Part shown: in pieces, positions 52,789-60,532 of the stretch
Numbering within the stretch: the first letter of the stretch is position 1
Layout of the letters: every line of letters begins with the position of its first letter
Assembly (NCBI GenBank): GCA_902779185.1
Contig: CACZAM010000001.1
Location: 62,001-126,000, forward strand
Length of the DNA stretch: 64,000 nt
Reading direction: 5' to 3'
From: an uncultured Eubacteriales bacterium
GTDB taxonomy: Bacteria; Bacillota; Clostridia; Peptostreptococcales; Anaerovoracaceae
Made by a program: the position numbers and the translations under genes
Notes under the pieces: model-generated
What the model saw: the letters and a program-made list of their open reading frames with translations, nothing else
Database searches by the model: none
Told to the model about the DNA's origin: nothing

Positions 52789-54366
52789 GTGAAGACGCTG
52801 TTCAAAGGCGGTTTGATATATGATGGTACCGGCAGAAGACCTTATGCCGGCGATGTCCTTATCGAGGACGACCGCATAGTTAAGGTAGCTGAAAATGTCG
52901 AAGAGAAAGCTGACAAAGTGATAGATGTCAGCGGGTATCAGATCTGCCCGGGCCTTATAGACGCGCATTCGCACAACGATTTCTTCTATGACAGGGAAGA
53001 CTCAGAGAAGTTCTACAAGCCCTTCATAGAGCAGGGCATAACGACGCAGATCACGGGAAACTGCAGCTTCTCGCCGTTCGGAGTCGATGAGGATACGCCT
53101 TTCAGGGACAAGATCGGCGGAGGTCTGTTTGACACGATGCATCCGTGCAGCTTTGCGGAGTTCAAAAGGAGAGCAAAGGGCAATCTGTTTGTGAATCTGG
53201 TGCCTCTGATCGGCCAGGGCTCGGTAAGAGCGGGCATGACCGGATATGATCCGTCGCCGTATACCGAAGAGCAGATCGAAAAAGAACTTGCTCACGTGCG
53301 CGAGGCTATGGAAGGCGGCGCATTCGGAGGCTCACTTGGCTTCATGTATGAGCCGGACAGGTACGCAAAAGAAGACGAGATCATCGCCTTTGCAAAGGAA
53401 ATCGCAAAATACGACGGCATCGTTACTATACATCCAAGAGCATGCTCTATAATCAGCGCGGACTATCCGCTGATCACAAAGAAGTCCCATCTTGAAATGG
53501 GTCTCGATGAGGCAGTGGACATAATGCATAAATCCGGATGCAGGCTGGAGTACAGCCATCTGATCTTCACAGGTCAGAGAAGCTGGAAACTTCTCGATAA
53601 GATGCTTTCCACATTCCACCGTGAACACTATACGGGCAATCCGATAGCATTCGATAACTATGCATTCCACTACGGAGCGTCGGTCATAACCGTGGTATTC
53701 CCGGAGTGGTATGCGCAGCTCAGCAAAGAGGAAGCTGCAAAGCCGGTAAACCGCCGCAAACTGGAGCTTACAATACTGATGTATCGTAAGGTTTTAGGTA
53801 TTGACTGGGATGACATGGTTATAGCATACATATCCGATGATCATCCTGAGTATGAGGGCAGGACTATTCCGCAGATCGCAGAGGAAGAAGGTGCATCTGA
53901 GCTGGATACATACCTGAAGCTGGTAGAACTCTCGGACCGCGCGGGAAGCATCTATCTCGGCAAGTACTATAACGATGAGATAGTCCACCGGCTCATGAAT
54001 GATGAGCTTTCGGTATTTATGACAGATGCCTGGGTGGAGGAGAAGGGCCTGCAGAACATAGCGGCATTCCAGACATTCCCGCAGTTCTTCATACTTGCGC
54101 AGAAGTATGGTATTCCAATTGAAAAGATCGTACGCAAGATGACCGGCAAGACAGCCGACAGATATAAGATACCTGAGCGGGGCTACCTGAAGGAAGGATA
54201 CAAGGCAGACATCACTGTCATCGACCTGGACAGCATGAAAGTCGATGAGTCGAAGCCTGACTTCCGCCCGGAAGGTATCGTGCATGTATATGTTAACGGA
54301 CACCCTGTACTGCAGGACGGCAAATATGCCGGAGGCAGAGCAGGAGTGGTAGTGCTGAAAAAATAG
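52789..54366 (+). CDS. D-aminoacylase-like amidohydrolase
   Basis: 525 residues, GTG start with GGAGG. Composite beta-sandwich ends around a barrel, with metal motif DAHSHND, and TGNCSFSPFG carrying the Cys that ligates zinc in D-aminoacylase, and a C-terminal GYLKEGYKADITVIDLDS closing the sandwich. Relatives hydrolyse N-acyl-D-amino acids, dihydropyrimidines or other cyclic amides. In this operon it may open or remove an amide or lactam from the substrate. Confidence 0.88.
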   Translation: MKTLFKGGLIYDGTGRRPYAGDVLIEDDRIVKVAENVEEKADKVIDVSGYQICPGLIDAHSHNDFFYDREDSEKFYKPFIEQGITTQITGNCSFSPFGVDEDTPFRDKIGGGLFDTMHPCSFAEFKRRAKGNLFVNLVPLIGQGSVRAGMTGYDPSPYTEEQIEKELAHVREAMEGGAFGGSLGFMYEPDRYAKEDEIIAFAKEIAKYDGIVTIHPRACSIISADYPLITKKSHLEMGLDEAVDIMHKSGCRLEYSHLIFTGQRSWKLLDKMLSTFHREHYTGNPIAFDNYAFHYGASVITVVFPEWYAQLSKEEAAKPVNRRKLELTILMYRKVLGIDWDDMVIAYISDDHPEYEGRTIPQIAEEEGASELDTYLKLVELSDRAGSIYLGKYYNDEIVHRLMNDELSVFMTDAWVEEKGLQNIAAFQTFPQFFILAQKYGIPIEKIVRKMTGKTADRYKIPERGYLKEGYKADITVIDLDSMKVDESKPDFRPEGIVHVYVNGHPVLQDGKYAGGRAGVVVLKK

Positions 54367-54385
54367 AGTTATTGGGAGAGTATTT

Positions 54386-56362
54386 ATGAAATCATGTACG
54401 GGAAAGATCCTGAAGGTCGATCTGACCGCCGGGACCACAGCAGAGGAGAAGATACCTGACGAAGTCTATGAGGCTGTGCTTTCGGGCAAGGGCCTTGGCG
54501 CGTGGTATCTGTATAAGAACATCCCGGCAGGGGCTGATCCTCTCGGCCCTGATAACATACTGGGCTTCTGCTCGGGCGCTCTGACAGGAACCGGGGCATT
54601 CATGACGGGCAGATTTACCGTAGTCTGCAAAAGTCCTCTTACCGGAGGCTGGGGAGACTCAAACTGCGGCGGAGTATTTTCTCCTGCAATAAAGCAGTGC
54701 GGTTATGACGCGATATTCATAAGCGGCATTTCTGAAAAGCCGGTCTACCTGTATTGCGACAACAAAGGGGCTGAGATACGCGATGCTTCGGCTTACTGGG
54801 GCCTCGATGCTGTTGAAGCAGAGAATAAGCTTCTGGAGGACAACTCCGGCGGAAAGATACCTCGCATAGCTGTAATAGGGCAGGCGGGGGAGAATCTGTC
54901 TCTTATTTCCGGTATATGCAATGAAGGCGGCAGGATAGCCGGCAGAAGCGGCGTAGGCGCCGTAATGGGCAGCAAGAAGCTGAAGGCAGTTGTTCTGGCC
55001 GGCAGCAGACCGATGCCGTGCGCGGATCCTGAAGCAGTAAAGGCATTATCAAAGGAACTTGGCCGTAAGATCAATAAAATGTGGATCCCTAAAGGCTTAG
55101 GCGGCGGCATCAGCCTTATGGGAATAAGCATGGGAAAGAGCCCGTTTGTTCTTCCTCTGGACGGATCGATGACAGCGTACCTGTTCCGTGAATGGGGAAC
55201 GCCTTCCAATACACCGCTTGCCATTACGAGTGGTGACGGACCTCTCAAAAACTGGGGAGCGGGCCCTTCGGAAGTAAAGGGCATGCGCCTGGCGATGGAC
55301 TATAATCCGGAGAAGATCAATAAGATAGAAGAAACTAAGTATCACTGCTATTCATGTCCGCTCGGATGCGGAGGAAGGCTTGACATAAGCGATATAGGTT
55401 ACAGCGAATACTATGAGACCCACAAGCCGGAGTACGAGACTCTGCAGGCTTTCGGTCCTCTGTGTGTCAACAGGGATCTTGATTCGGTGCTGTACATGAA
55501 TGAGATACTCAACAGGGCTGGAATGGACTCCATATCTGCCGGAAACACCGTTGCTTGGGCAATAGAGTGTTATGAAAACGGCATACTCACGAAAGAACAG
55601 ACTGACGGCCTTGAGCTCACCTGGGGCAATTATGACGCGGAGATCGAGCTCCTGCGCAAAATGATAAGCAGGGAAGGATTCGGCAGCGATCTTGCCGATG
55701 GTGTAAAGAGAGCTTCGGAGAAATACGGCGGAAAGGAATACGCCATGCATGTAGGAGGCCAGGAGCCGGGCATGCACGATACGCGCAACGACCCGCAGCT
55801 GGGCATCCACATGGTTGCAGAACCTGCGCCGGGTAAGCATACCATCGGCATGTCGGTGCAGTACGGAGCAATGTCGCTATGCGATATATGCAGCTGGGCT
55901 CCTCCTGCAAGTCTCCATCCGAAGTCAAATGATATTGAGCCGAACGAAACGATCGCCCTTATATCTAAGGCGAATGCCTGCTACTCAATGCTGTTTGACG
56001 GCATTGGCGGGTGCTATTACGCGGAAATGATGGGCGTGCACATGTACAAGGCGATCGAGTACATAAACGCCGCTGCCGGCTGGGATTACGACGGCGATCA
56101 CTATATGGAGATCGGCGCCCGTATCCAGACGATCAGGCAGATGTTCAATGTAAAGCACGGGTACGAACCTGCTGACGTAAAGCTTCCGAAGCGCATGCAG
56201 GGCATGCCGCCTCTGAAGACGGGGCCTCTCAAGGGAGTCACCCTCAAAAACGAGGAACAGGTCGCCATGCACTGGAAAGCGTTCGGATGGGATGAAAAAA
56301 CAGGACATCCGCTTCCTGAGACGATCGAATCCCTCGGCATAAACAGATTGATGGAGGTGTGA
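54386..56362 (+). CDS. Tungsten/molybdenum aldehyde ferredoxin oxidoreductase (AOR family), copy 1
   Basis: 658 residues. The N-terminal domain (GKILKVDLTAG; GFCSGALTGTGAF; FTVVCKSPLTG) binds the bis-pterin, and the cluster cysteines start at Cys321-x2-Cys324-x3-Cys328. It oxidises an aldehyde to the carboxylic acid, or the reverse, with electrons through the [4Fe-4S] to ferredoxin. A ferredoxin gene and a MoaD-like gene follow directly, as in gut WOR/AOR operons. It is only distantly similar to copy 2 at 60533. Confidence 0.93.
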   Translation: MKSCTGKILKVDLTAGTTAEEKIPDEVYEAVLSGKGLGAWYLYKNIPAGADPLGPDNILGFCSGALTGTGAFMTGRFTVVCKSPLTGGWGDSNCGGVFSPAIKQCGYDAIFISGISEKPVYLYCDNKGAEIRDASAYWGLDAVEAENKLLEDNSGGKIPRIAVIGQAGENLSLISGICNEGGRIAGRSGVGAVMGSKKLKAVVLAGSRPMPCADPEAVKALSKELGRKINKMWIPKGLGGGISLMGISMGKSPFVLPLDGSMTAYLFREWGTPSNTPLAITSGDGPLKNWGAGPSEVKGMRLAMDYNPEKINKIEETKYHCYSCPLGCGGRLDISDIGYSEYYETHKPEYETLQAFGPLCVNRDLDSVLYMNEILNRAGMDSISAGNTVAWAIECYENGILTKEQTDGLELTWGNYDAEIELLRKMISREGFGSDLADGVKRASEKYGGKEYAMHVGGQEPGMHDTRNDPQLGIHMVAEPAPGKHTIGMSVQYGAMSLCDICSWAPPASLHPKSNDIEPNETIALISKANACYSMLFDGIGGCYYAEMMGVHMYKAIEYINAAAGWDYDGDHYMEIGARIQTIRQMFNVKHGYEPADVKLPKRMQGMPPLKTGPLKGVTLKNEEQVAMHWKAFGWDEKTGHPLPETIESLGINRLMEV

Positions 56363-56363
56363 A

Positions 56364-56591
56364 ATGGCATTCAAAAAAACACCTGATTTTCATTATGAAA
56401 ACTGCGTCAGCTGCAGCATCTGCGTGCAGGCATGCCCTGTCGGAGCCCTCGATCTGACACGAAAGGGAAAGAGCGGGAGATACCGAAATCTTTTCCCTGA
56501 GCTTGTAAATGACAGCTGCATAGGCTGCGGTCTCTGCGCAAAAAGTTGTCCTATGGAATGCATAATGATGGTGATCCCTTATGAAGGTTAA
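56364..56591 (+). CDS. 2[4Fe-4S] ferredoxin, AOR partner
   Basis: 75 residues with two clusters: CVSCSICVQACPVG and CIGCGLCAKSCPME. Starts one base after the AOR stop. Likely electron acceptor or small subunit of AOR copy 1. Confidence 0.93.
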   Translation: MAFKKTPDFHYENCVSCSICVQACPVGALDLTRKGKSGRYRNLFPELVNDSCIGCGLCAKSCPMECIMMVIPYEG

Positions 56592-56814
56592 GATCTTTCC
56601 GCCGCGTGGATGCGACAGGAGCGCACTGGATGAAAGATCCTGGGCTGATATTCCGGAAGGCAGCACGGTAGGTGATGTTCTGAAAATCATAAAATGCAGT
56701 CCTGTCAGGGCGAAGCTGCTTCTTGTAAGCGTCAACGGAGAGCATGTAAAACTCGGTCATGTGCTTAAAGAAGGAGATGTGGTCGGATTTTTCACGCTTG
56801 TCTCAGGAGGTTAA
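56581..56814 (+). CDS. MoaD/ThiS-like sulfur carrier
   Basis: 77 residues overlapping the ferredoxin by 11 bases. Beta-grasp-like pattern (IPEGSTVGDVLKII; VSVNGEHVKLGHVLKEGDVV) ending in Gly-Gly, which is adenylated and thiocarboxylated by an MoeB/ThiF enzyme. It probably supplies sulfur for the tungstopterin of the AOR. Confidence 0.85.
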   Translation: MKVKIFPPRGCDRSALDERSWADIPEGSTVGDVLKIIKCSPVRAKLLLVSVNGEHVKLGHVLKEGDVVGFFTLVSGG

Positions 56815-56837
56815 CGAAAGGTCGGAGTATATATATT

Positions 56838-57041
56838 ATGTACGATGAGGTCTGGGCGGTAGATGCAAAGCGAGTAGAGGATTTTTTCATGGAGAATCCC
56901 GGCGATGTCACTGTAATTTCCATGCCTGACAGAAAGCTGGGGTCTATGACCATGCCCCAGACGCGCATAGTGATCAGAGGAGAAAACGCGGATGAGCTTT
57001 ACCGCCGTTTTTATCTCAGCTTCATGACCGCAGGAGGGTAA
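56838..57041 (+). CDS. Unknown 67-residue protein ending in Gly-Gly
   Basis: No family recognised. It is short, soluble, with a strand-like centre (DVTVISMPDRKLG; TRIVIRGENADELY) and a C-terminus FMTAGG. It lies 23 bases after the MoaD-like gene and before the operon terminator, with GGTCGGAG some distance upstream. The Gly-Gly tail could be an adenylation target like MoaD, or chance. It has no cysteine. Confidence 0.65.
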   Translation: MYDEVWAVDAKRVEDFFMENPGDVTVISMPDRKLGSMTMPQTRIVIRGENADELYRRFYLSFMTAGG

Positions 57042-57056
57042 ACTGAAACAATAATA

Positions 57057-57089
57057 AAACAGACCGGGAGGATGTCCCGGCCTGTTTTT
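57057..57089 (+). terminator. Bidirectional intrinsic terminator between the two AOR operons
   Basis: AAACAG-A-CCGGGA, loop GGATG, TCCCGG-C-CTGTTT with one mismatch; T-tract on the plus strand and TTTTATTATT on the minus strand. Confidence 0.85.
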
Positions 57090-57118
57090 GTTGGGTGTAT
57101 TCTTGCTGTAGATAGAAT

Positions 57119-57874
57119 TTACTCAAGAGCTTCGTAACCGAATGTGCTCGCCATGACGCGGGCCATTCTCTCCTTGCGGCAGTTATCGCAGAGACAGTCG
57201 GCTTCGTTGCCGCTTCTCTTCGCAGCTTCAGCGATCTGCTCAGGAGTTCCGATTACCTCACCGCAGCGCTCGCAGAGTACAAGATCAAATGTCTTGCCCC
57301 ATATCGTACGCGTATTGAGATCTTCCGTCATTTCGATGGCGTTGGTAGGGCATACCTTTGCGCAGGCTCCGCATCCTATGCACACACTGCTCGGATCTCC
57401 GTAAGGAGTGGATATGGCTTTTGTGATCCCTCTGTTGACCGTGGATATTGCTCCGACTGAGAGAGATCCGCAGACCTTTGCGCAAAGTCCGCACATGACG
57501 CATTTTTCACCGTCTACCCTGAGGAAACGGTCGATCTCAGGCACCTTGTAGTATTTGCACATTCTGGCGATCTCAGGGCTTTCAGGAGCCCGCTTCGCAA
57601 GAAGTGTAAGTATCATCGCGCGCTCGCGCTTTATGCGCTCGCTGTTCGTCTCGACTTCTATCTCGCTGTTTACCGGATAGACACAGGATACAACGACACT
57701 TTTTCTGCCTCTGTCCGTGATCTCAACGATGCAAAGACGGCAGGCGCCCATGCCTTCTTCCATTGAATCATGCTGGCAGAGGGTAGGGATGGTTATACCG
57801 TTGCGGCGCGCTATGTTAAGCAGGAATTCACCTTTTTCGCAGGTACATTCCTTACCGTCGATTTTAATGATCAT
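57119..57874 (-). CDS. NuoG/HydA-N-terminal-like iron-sulfur subunit
   Basis: 251 residues. N-terminal [2Fe-2S] domain (CQHDSMEEGMGACRLC), a helical bridge, then two [4Fe-4S] motifs (CVMCGLCAKVCG; CIGCGACAKVCPTN). The His/Cys cluster of NuoG is largely missing in the bridge. A C-terminal pair CERCG and CLCDNC looks like a zinc or rubredoxin-like knuckle. It would pass electrons between the NuoF-like subunit and the AOR. It overlaps the NuoF-like stop by one base (TAATG). Confidence 0.88.
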   Translation of the reverse strand: MIIKIDGKECTCEKGEFLLNIARRNGITIPTLCQHDSMEEGMGACRLCIVEITDRGRKSVVVSCVYPVNSEIEVETNSERIKRERAMILTLLAKRAPESPEIARMCKYYKVPEIDRFLRVDGEKCVMCGLCAKVCGSLSVGAISTVNRGITKAISTPYGDPSSVCIGCGACAKVCPTNAIEMTEDLNTRTIWGKTFDLVLCERCGEVIGTPEQIAEAAKRSGNEADCLCDNCRKERMARVMASTFGYEALE

Positions 57875-59664
57875 TACGCCTGCCTCCCTTCTGTAAGAAC
57901 CGCGTCGAACCTGCAGGTCTCACGGCAGCTTCCGCATGCGATACACTTACTGACATCAATGCTGTGAGGCTGCTTTACCGATCCTGAAATGGCACCGGCA
58001 GGGCAGGCCCTCGCGCATGATGTGCATCCTCTGCATTTTTCAGGATCGATCCTGAATGTCGTAAGAGCCTTGCAGACGCCTGCAGGGCATCTGTGCTCAA
58101 GGATATGAGCTTCATACTCATCCCTGAAGTACTTGAGTGTTGTGAGCACCGGGTTAGGCGCGGATTTTCCGAGAGCGCAGAGCGAGCAGTCTATCATCGT
58201 CTCGCCCAGAGCCTCGAGAAGATCGAGATCCTCCATCTTGCCGCGGCCTTCGCATATATCTGTAAGGATCGCAAGCATCTGTTTGAGACCTTCACGGCAT
58301 GGAGTGCATTTTCCGCAGGATTCACCGCAGAGGAAGTTGACGTAGTATCTTGCAACGTCTACCATGCAGCTGCGGTCGTCCATTACGATCATGCCGCCGG
58401 ATCCCATCATTGCTCCGTATTCCTTCAGAGTATCGAAATCGACAGGAAGGTCGAGCATGCTTTCAGGGATGCATCCGCCCGAAGGTCCTCCGGTCTGGAC
58501 AGCCTTGAAAGGCCTGTCGCCCTTGATGCCTCCGCCTATGTCGAATATGAGCTCGCGGAGAGTGGTTCCCATCGGAACTTCTACAAGGCCCGTTCTTTTT
58601 ACCTTTCCTACAAGGGCAAATACCTTTGTTCCCTTGCTCTTTTCGGTGCCTACAGATGCATATGATGCGCCGCCGTGACTGATGATGTAAGGAACGTTGG
58701 CAAGGGTCTCAACGTTGTTGAGTACGGTAGGCTGGTTCCAGAGACCTCTCTGCACGGAGCGGATATACTTCGCGCGCGGTTCTCCCACCTTGCCCTCGAC
58801 CGACTGCATCAGCGCGGTCGATTCGCCGCAGACGAAAGCGCCGCCGCCTCGTACCACTTCGAGGTGAAGCTTTCTGCCTGATCCGCAGATATCGTCACCG
58901 ATGAAACCTGCAGCTTCGGCATCTGCGAGAGCCTTGCGGATATTTTTTACTGCCAGATTATACTCGTCACGGATGTACAGGTAACCCTGCTCAGATCCTA
59001 TGGCCAGCGCGCAGATCGCGAGTCCTTCGATGACGCTGTGCGGGTCGCCCTCAAGTATGGATCTGTCCATGAACGCGCCCGGGTCGCCCTCGTCACCGTT
59101 GCAGGCTACATATTTAGGGAAGTTGTCGTATCCGAGCGCAGTGCGCCATTTGCGTCCGGTAGGGAAGCCGGCGCCTCCGCGTCCTCTGAGGCCGGATGCG
59201 TCTATCTCATCGATTATTTCCTCAGGTGTCATGCCAAGAGCCTTTTTAAGAGCTTCATATCCGCCTGAAGCGATATAGTCTTCTATGTGGGCAGGTGAGA
59301 TCTTTCCGATGTTGCGGAGAGCGATCTTCATCTGCGGAGCATAGAACGGATTCTCATCCTGGCTTCTGACATATTCGCCTTGGTCATTTTTATATAGCAG
59401 CTTTTCTATCAGTTCTCCGTTAATAATAGTCTTTTCGAGTATGTCCTTTACGTCGGACACCTTGACATGATAGTAGGAGATCTCATCAGGAAGGATGGTG
59501 ACGAGAGGGCCGTTTTCACAGAAGCCGTTGCATCCCGTGCGCTTGATGTCGCACTCTACTTTGATGCCGTCAGCTCCGGCCGTCAGCCTTTCGAATTCTT
59601 CCGCGACTTTGGCGCTGCCGTTTGCCAGACAGCCTGTGCCGCAGCATATACGAATGGTCTTCAT
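57874..59664 (-). CDS. NuoF-like NAD-binding flavoprotein subunit
   Basis: 596 residues: N-terminal thioredoxin-like [2Fe-2S] domain (CCGTGCLANGS; RTGCNGFCENG), FMN/NADH domain (GRGGAGFPTGRKW; RGGGAFVCGESTA), a [4Fe-4S] (ESCGKCTPCREG), and two further [4Fe-4S] clusters at the C-terminus (CRGCTSCARACP; CIACGSCRETC). This is the layout of bifurcating hydrogenase/formate dehydrogenase/WOR beta subunits. It starts 3 bases after the NuoE-like stop. Expected role: NAD+ reduction, probably with flavin-based bifurcation or confurcation. Confidence 0.93.
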   Translation of the reverse strand: MKTIRICCGTGCLANGSAKVAEEFERLTAGADGIKVECDIKRTGCNGFCENGPLVTILPDEISYYHVKVSDVKDILEKTIINGELIEKLLYKNDQGEYVRSQDENPFYAPQMKIALRNIGKISPAHIEDYIASGGYEALKKALGMTPEEIIDEIDASGLRGRGGAGFPTGRKWRTALGYDNFPKYVACNGDEGDPGAFMDRSILEGDPHSVIEGLAICALAIGSEQGYLYIRDEYNLAVKNIRKALADAEAAGFIGDDICGSGRKLHLEVVRGGGAFVCGESTALMQSVEGKVGEPRAKYIRSVQRGLWNQPTVLNNVETLANVPYIISHGGASYASVGTEKSKGTKVFALVGKVKRTGLVEVPMGTTLRELIFDIGGGIKGDRPFKAVQTGGPSGGCIPESMLDLPVDFDTLKEYGAMMGSGGMIVMDDRSCMVDVARYYVNFLCGESCGKCTPCREGLKQMLAILTDICEGRGKMEDLDLLEALGETMIDCSLCALGKSAPNPVLTTLKYFRDEYEAHILEHRCPAGVCKALTTFRIDPEKCRGCTSCARACPAGAISGSVKQPHSIDVSKCIACGSCRETCRFDAVLTEGRQA

Positions 59665-59667
59665 ATT

Positions 59668-60135
59668 CTAGCCCTCCTTCCTGTAAGAATCGATAACGCC
59701 CGGAAGTTTTTCCATTGTCATCTTGCCGTAGTAAGTGTCGTCTACGACCATGACAGGAGCCAGGGCGCACGAGCCGAGGCAGTTTACGAGCTCAAGGCTG
59801 AAGAGACCGTCTTCTGTAGTTTCGCCGTCGGCAATGCCAAGGACGCGGGTGACTCCTTCAACGAGGGTCATGGAGCCGCGGATATGGCAGGCAGTACCGT
59901 CGCAAAGCTTGATTATATGCTTCCCCTTAGGCTTGAGCGAAAGTGCCTTATAGAAGGTCGCCATTGAATAGAGAGAGGAGAGAGGCACGCTCAGATAATC
60001 TGCCAGAGCCTCGAGTCCCTCCCTCGGTATATACTGGAATTCATGCTGCAGATCCTGCATGATCGCCAGGCTGTAGTGCTGGTCGGCCGGATAGTTCTGC
60101 AGTATTTCATTTATTCTATCTGTATCAACAGGCAA
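59668..60135 (-). CDS. NuoE-like [2Fe-2S] subunit
   Basis: About 155 residues. Helical N-terminal part (LAIMQDLQHEFQYIPREG) and thioredoxin-like [2Fe-2S] domain with Cys in LCDGTACHIRG and NCLGSCALAP. There is no ATG; I chose TTG 60135 with AAAGG upstream. TTG 60186 is possible but would overlap the MoaD-like gene by 29 bases. It partners with the NuoF-like protein. Confidence 0.88.
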   Translation of the reverse strand: MPVDTDRINEILQNYPADQHYSLAIMQDLQHEFQYIPREGLEALADYLSVPLSSLYSMATFYKALSLKPKGKHIIKLCDGTACHIRGSMTLVEGVTRVLGIADGETTEDGLFSLELVNCLGSCALAPVMVVDDTYYGKMTMEKLPGVIDSYRKEG

Positions 60136-60157
60136 TTCTTTATACCAGCCTTTCTGT

Positions 60158-60442
60158 TTAACCCCCTGCAACGACAGGGAATACAAGTACGGTATCGGTA
60201 TCTTTAAGAGGAGCGTCCGGACCGCCTATGAAATCGATGCGGCGTCCGTTGACCATGACAATGGAACGGTCGCTTATGCTGCTGCCGTCGGGAGAAAGAA
60301 GTTCAGTGCGGAATTTCTCACCGAACCTGTCAGCTATCTGGTGGCAGAGTTCTATGACCGTATCTGCTTTTCCGGGCCATTCCATCTCCTTGCATCCGGC
60401 AAATCCCGGATCACGGTAGTATGCGAAGAATTTTACTGTCAT
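60158..60442 (-). CDS. MoaD-like sulfur carrier of AOR module 2
   Basis: 94 residues from the ATG with GGGAGG 6 bases upstream. Beta-grasp-like sequence (MTVKFFAYYRDPGF; IVMVNGRRIDFIGG; DTVLVFPVVAGG) ending in Gly-Gly. It sits between the AOR and NuoE-like genes and should provide sulfur for the tungstopterin. It is about 20 residues longer than the copy at 56581. Confidence 0.87.
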   Translation of the reverse strand: MTVKFFAYYRDPGFAGCKEMEWPGKADTVIELCHQIADRFGEKFRTELLSPDGSSISDRSIVMVNGRRIDFIGGPDAPLKDTDTVLVFPVVAGG

Positions 60443-60470
60443 GCTGCGCCTCCCTTGATAATGCACCAAA

Positions 60471-60498
60471 TCCGGAAGCGGCATGTGCCGCCTCCGGA
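60471..60498 (-). other. Strong intercistronic hairpin after AOR copy 2
   Basis: TCCGGA-A-GCGGCA, loop TG, TGCCGC-C-TCCGGA: thirteen positions with one mismatch. On the minus strand TTTGG follows, so it is a poor terminator; it may protect the AOR message or attenuate downstream genes. Confidence 0.6.
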
Positions 60499-60532
60499 CC
60501 GACAGATGATTTATCACATAATATCAAAGTAA

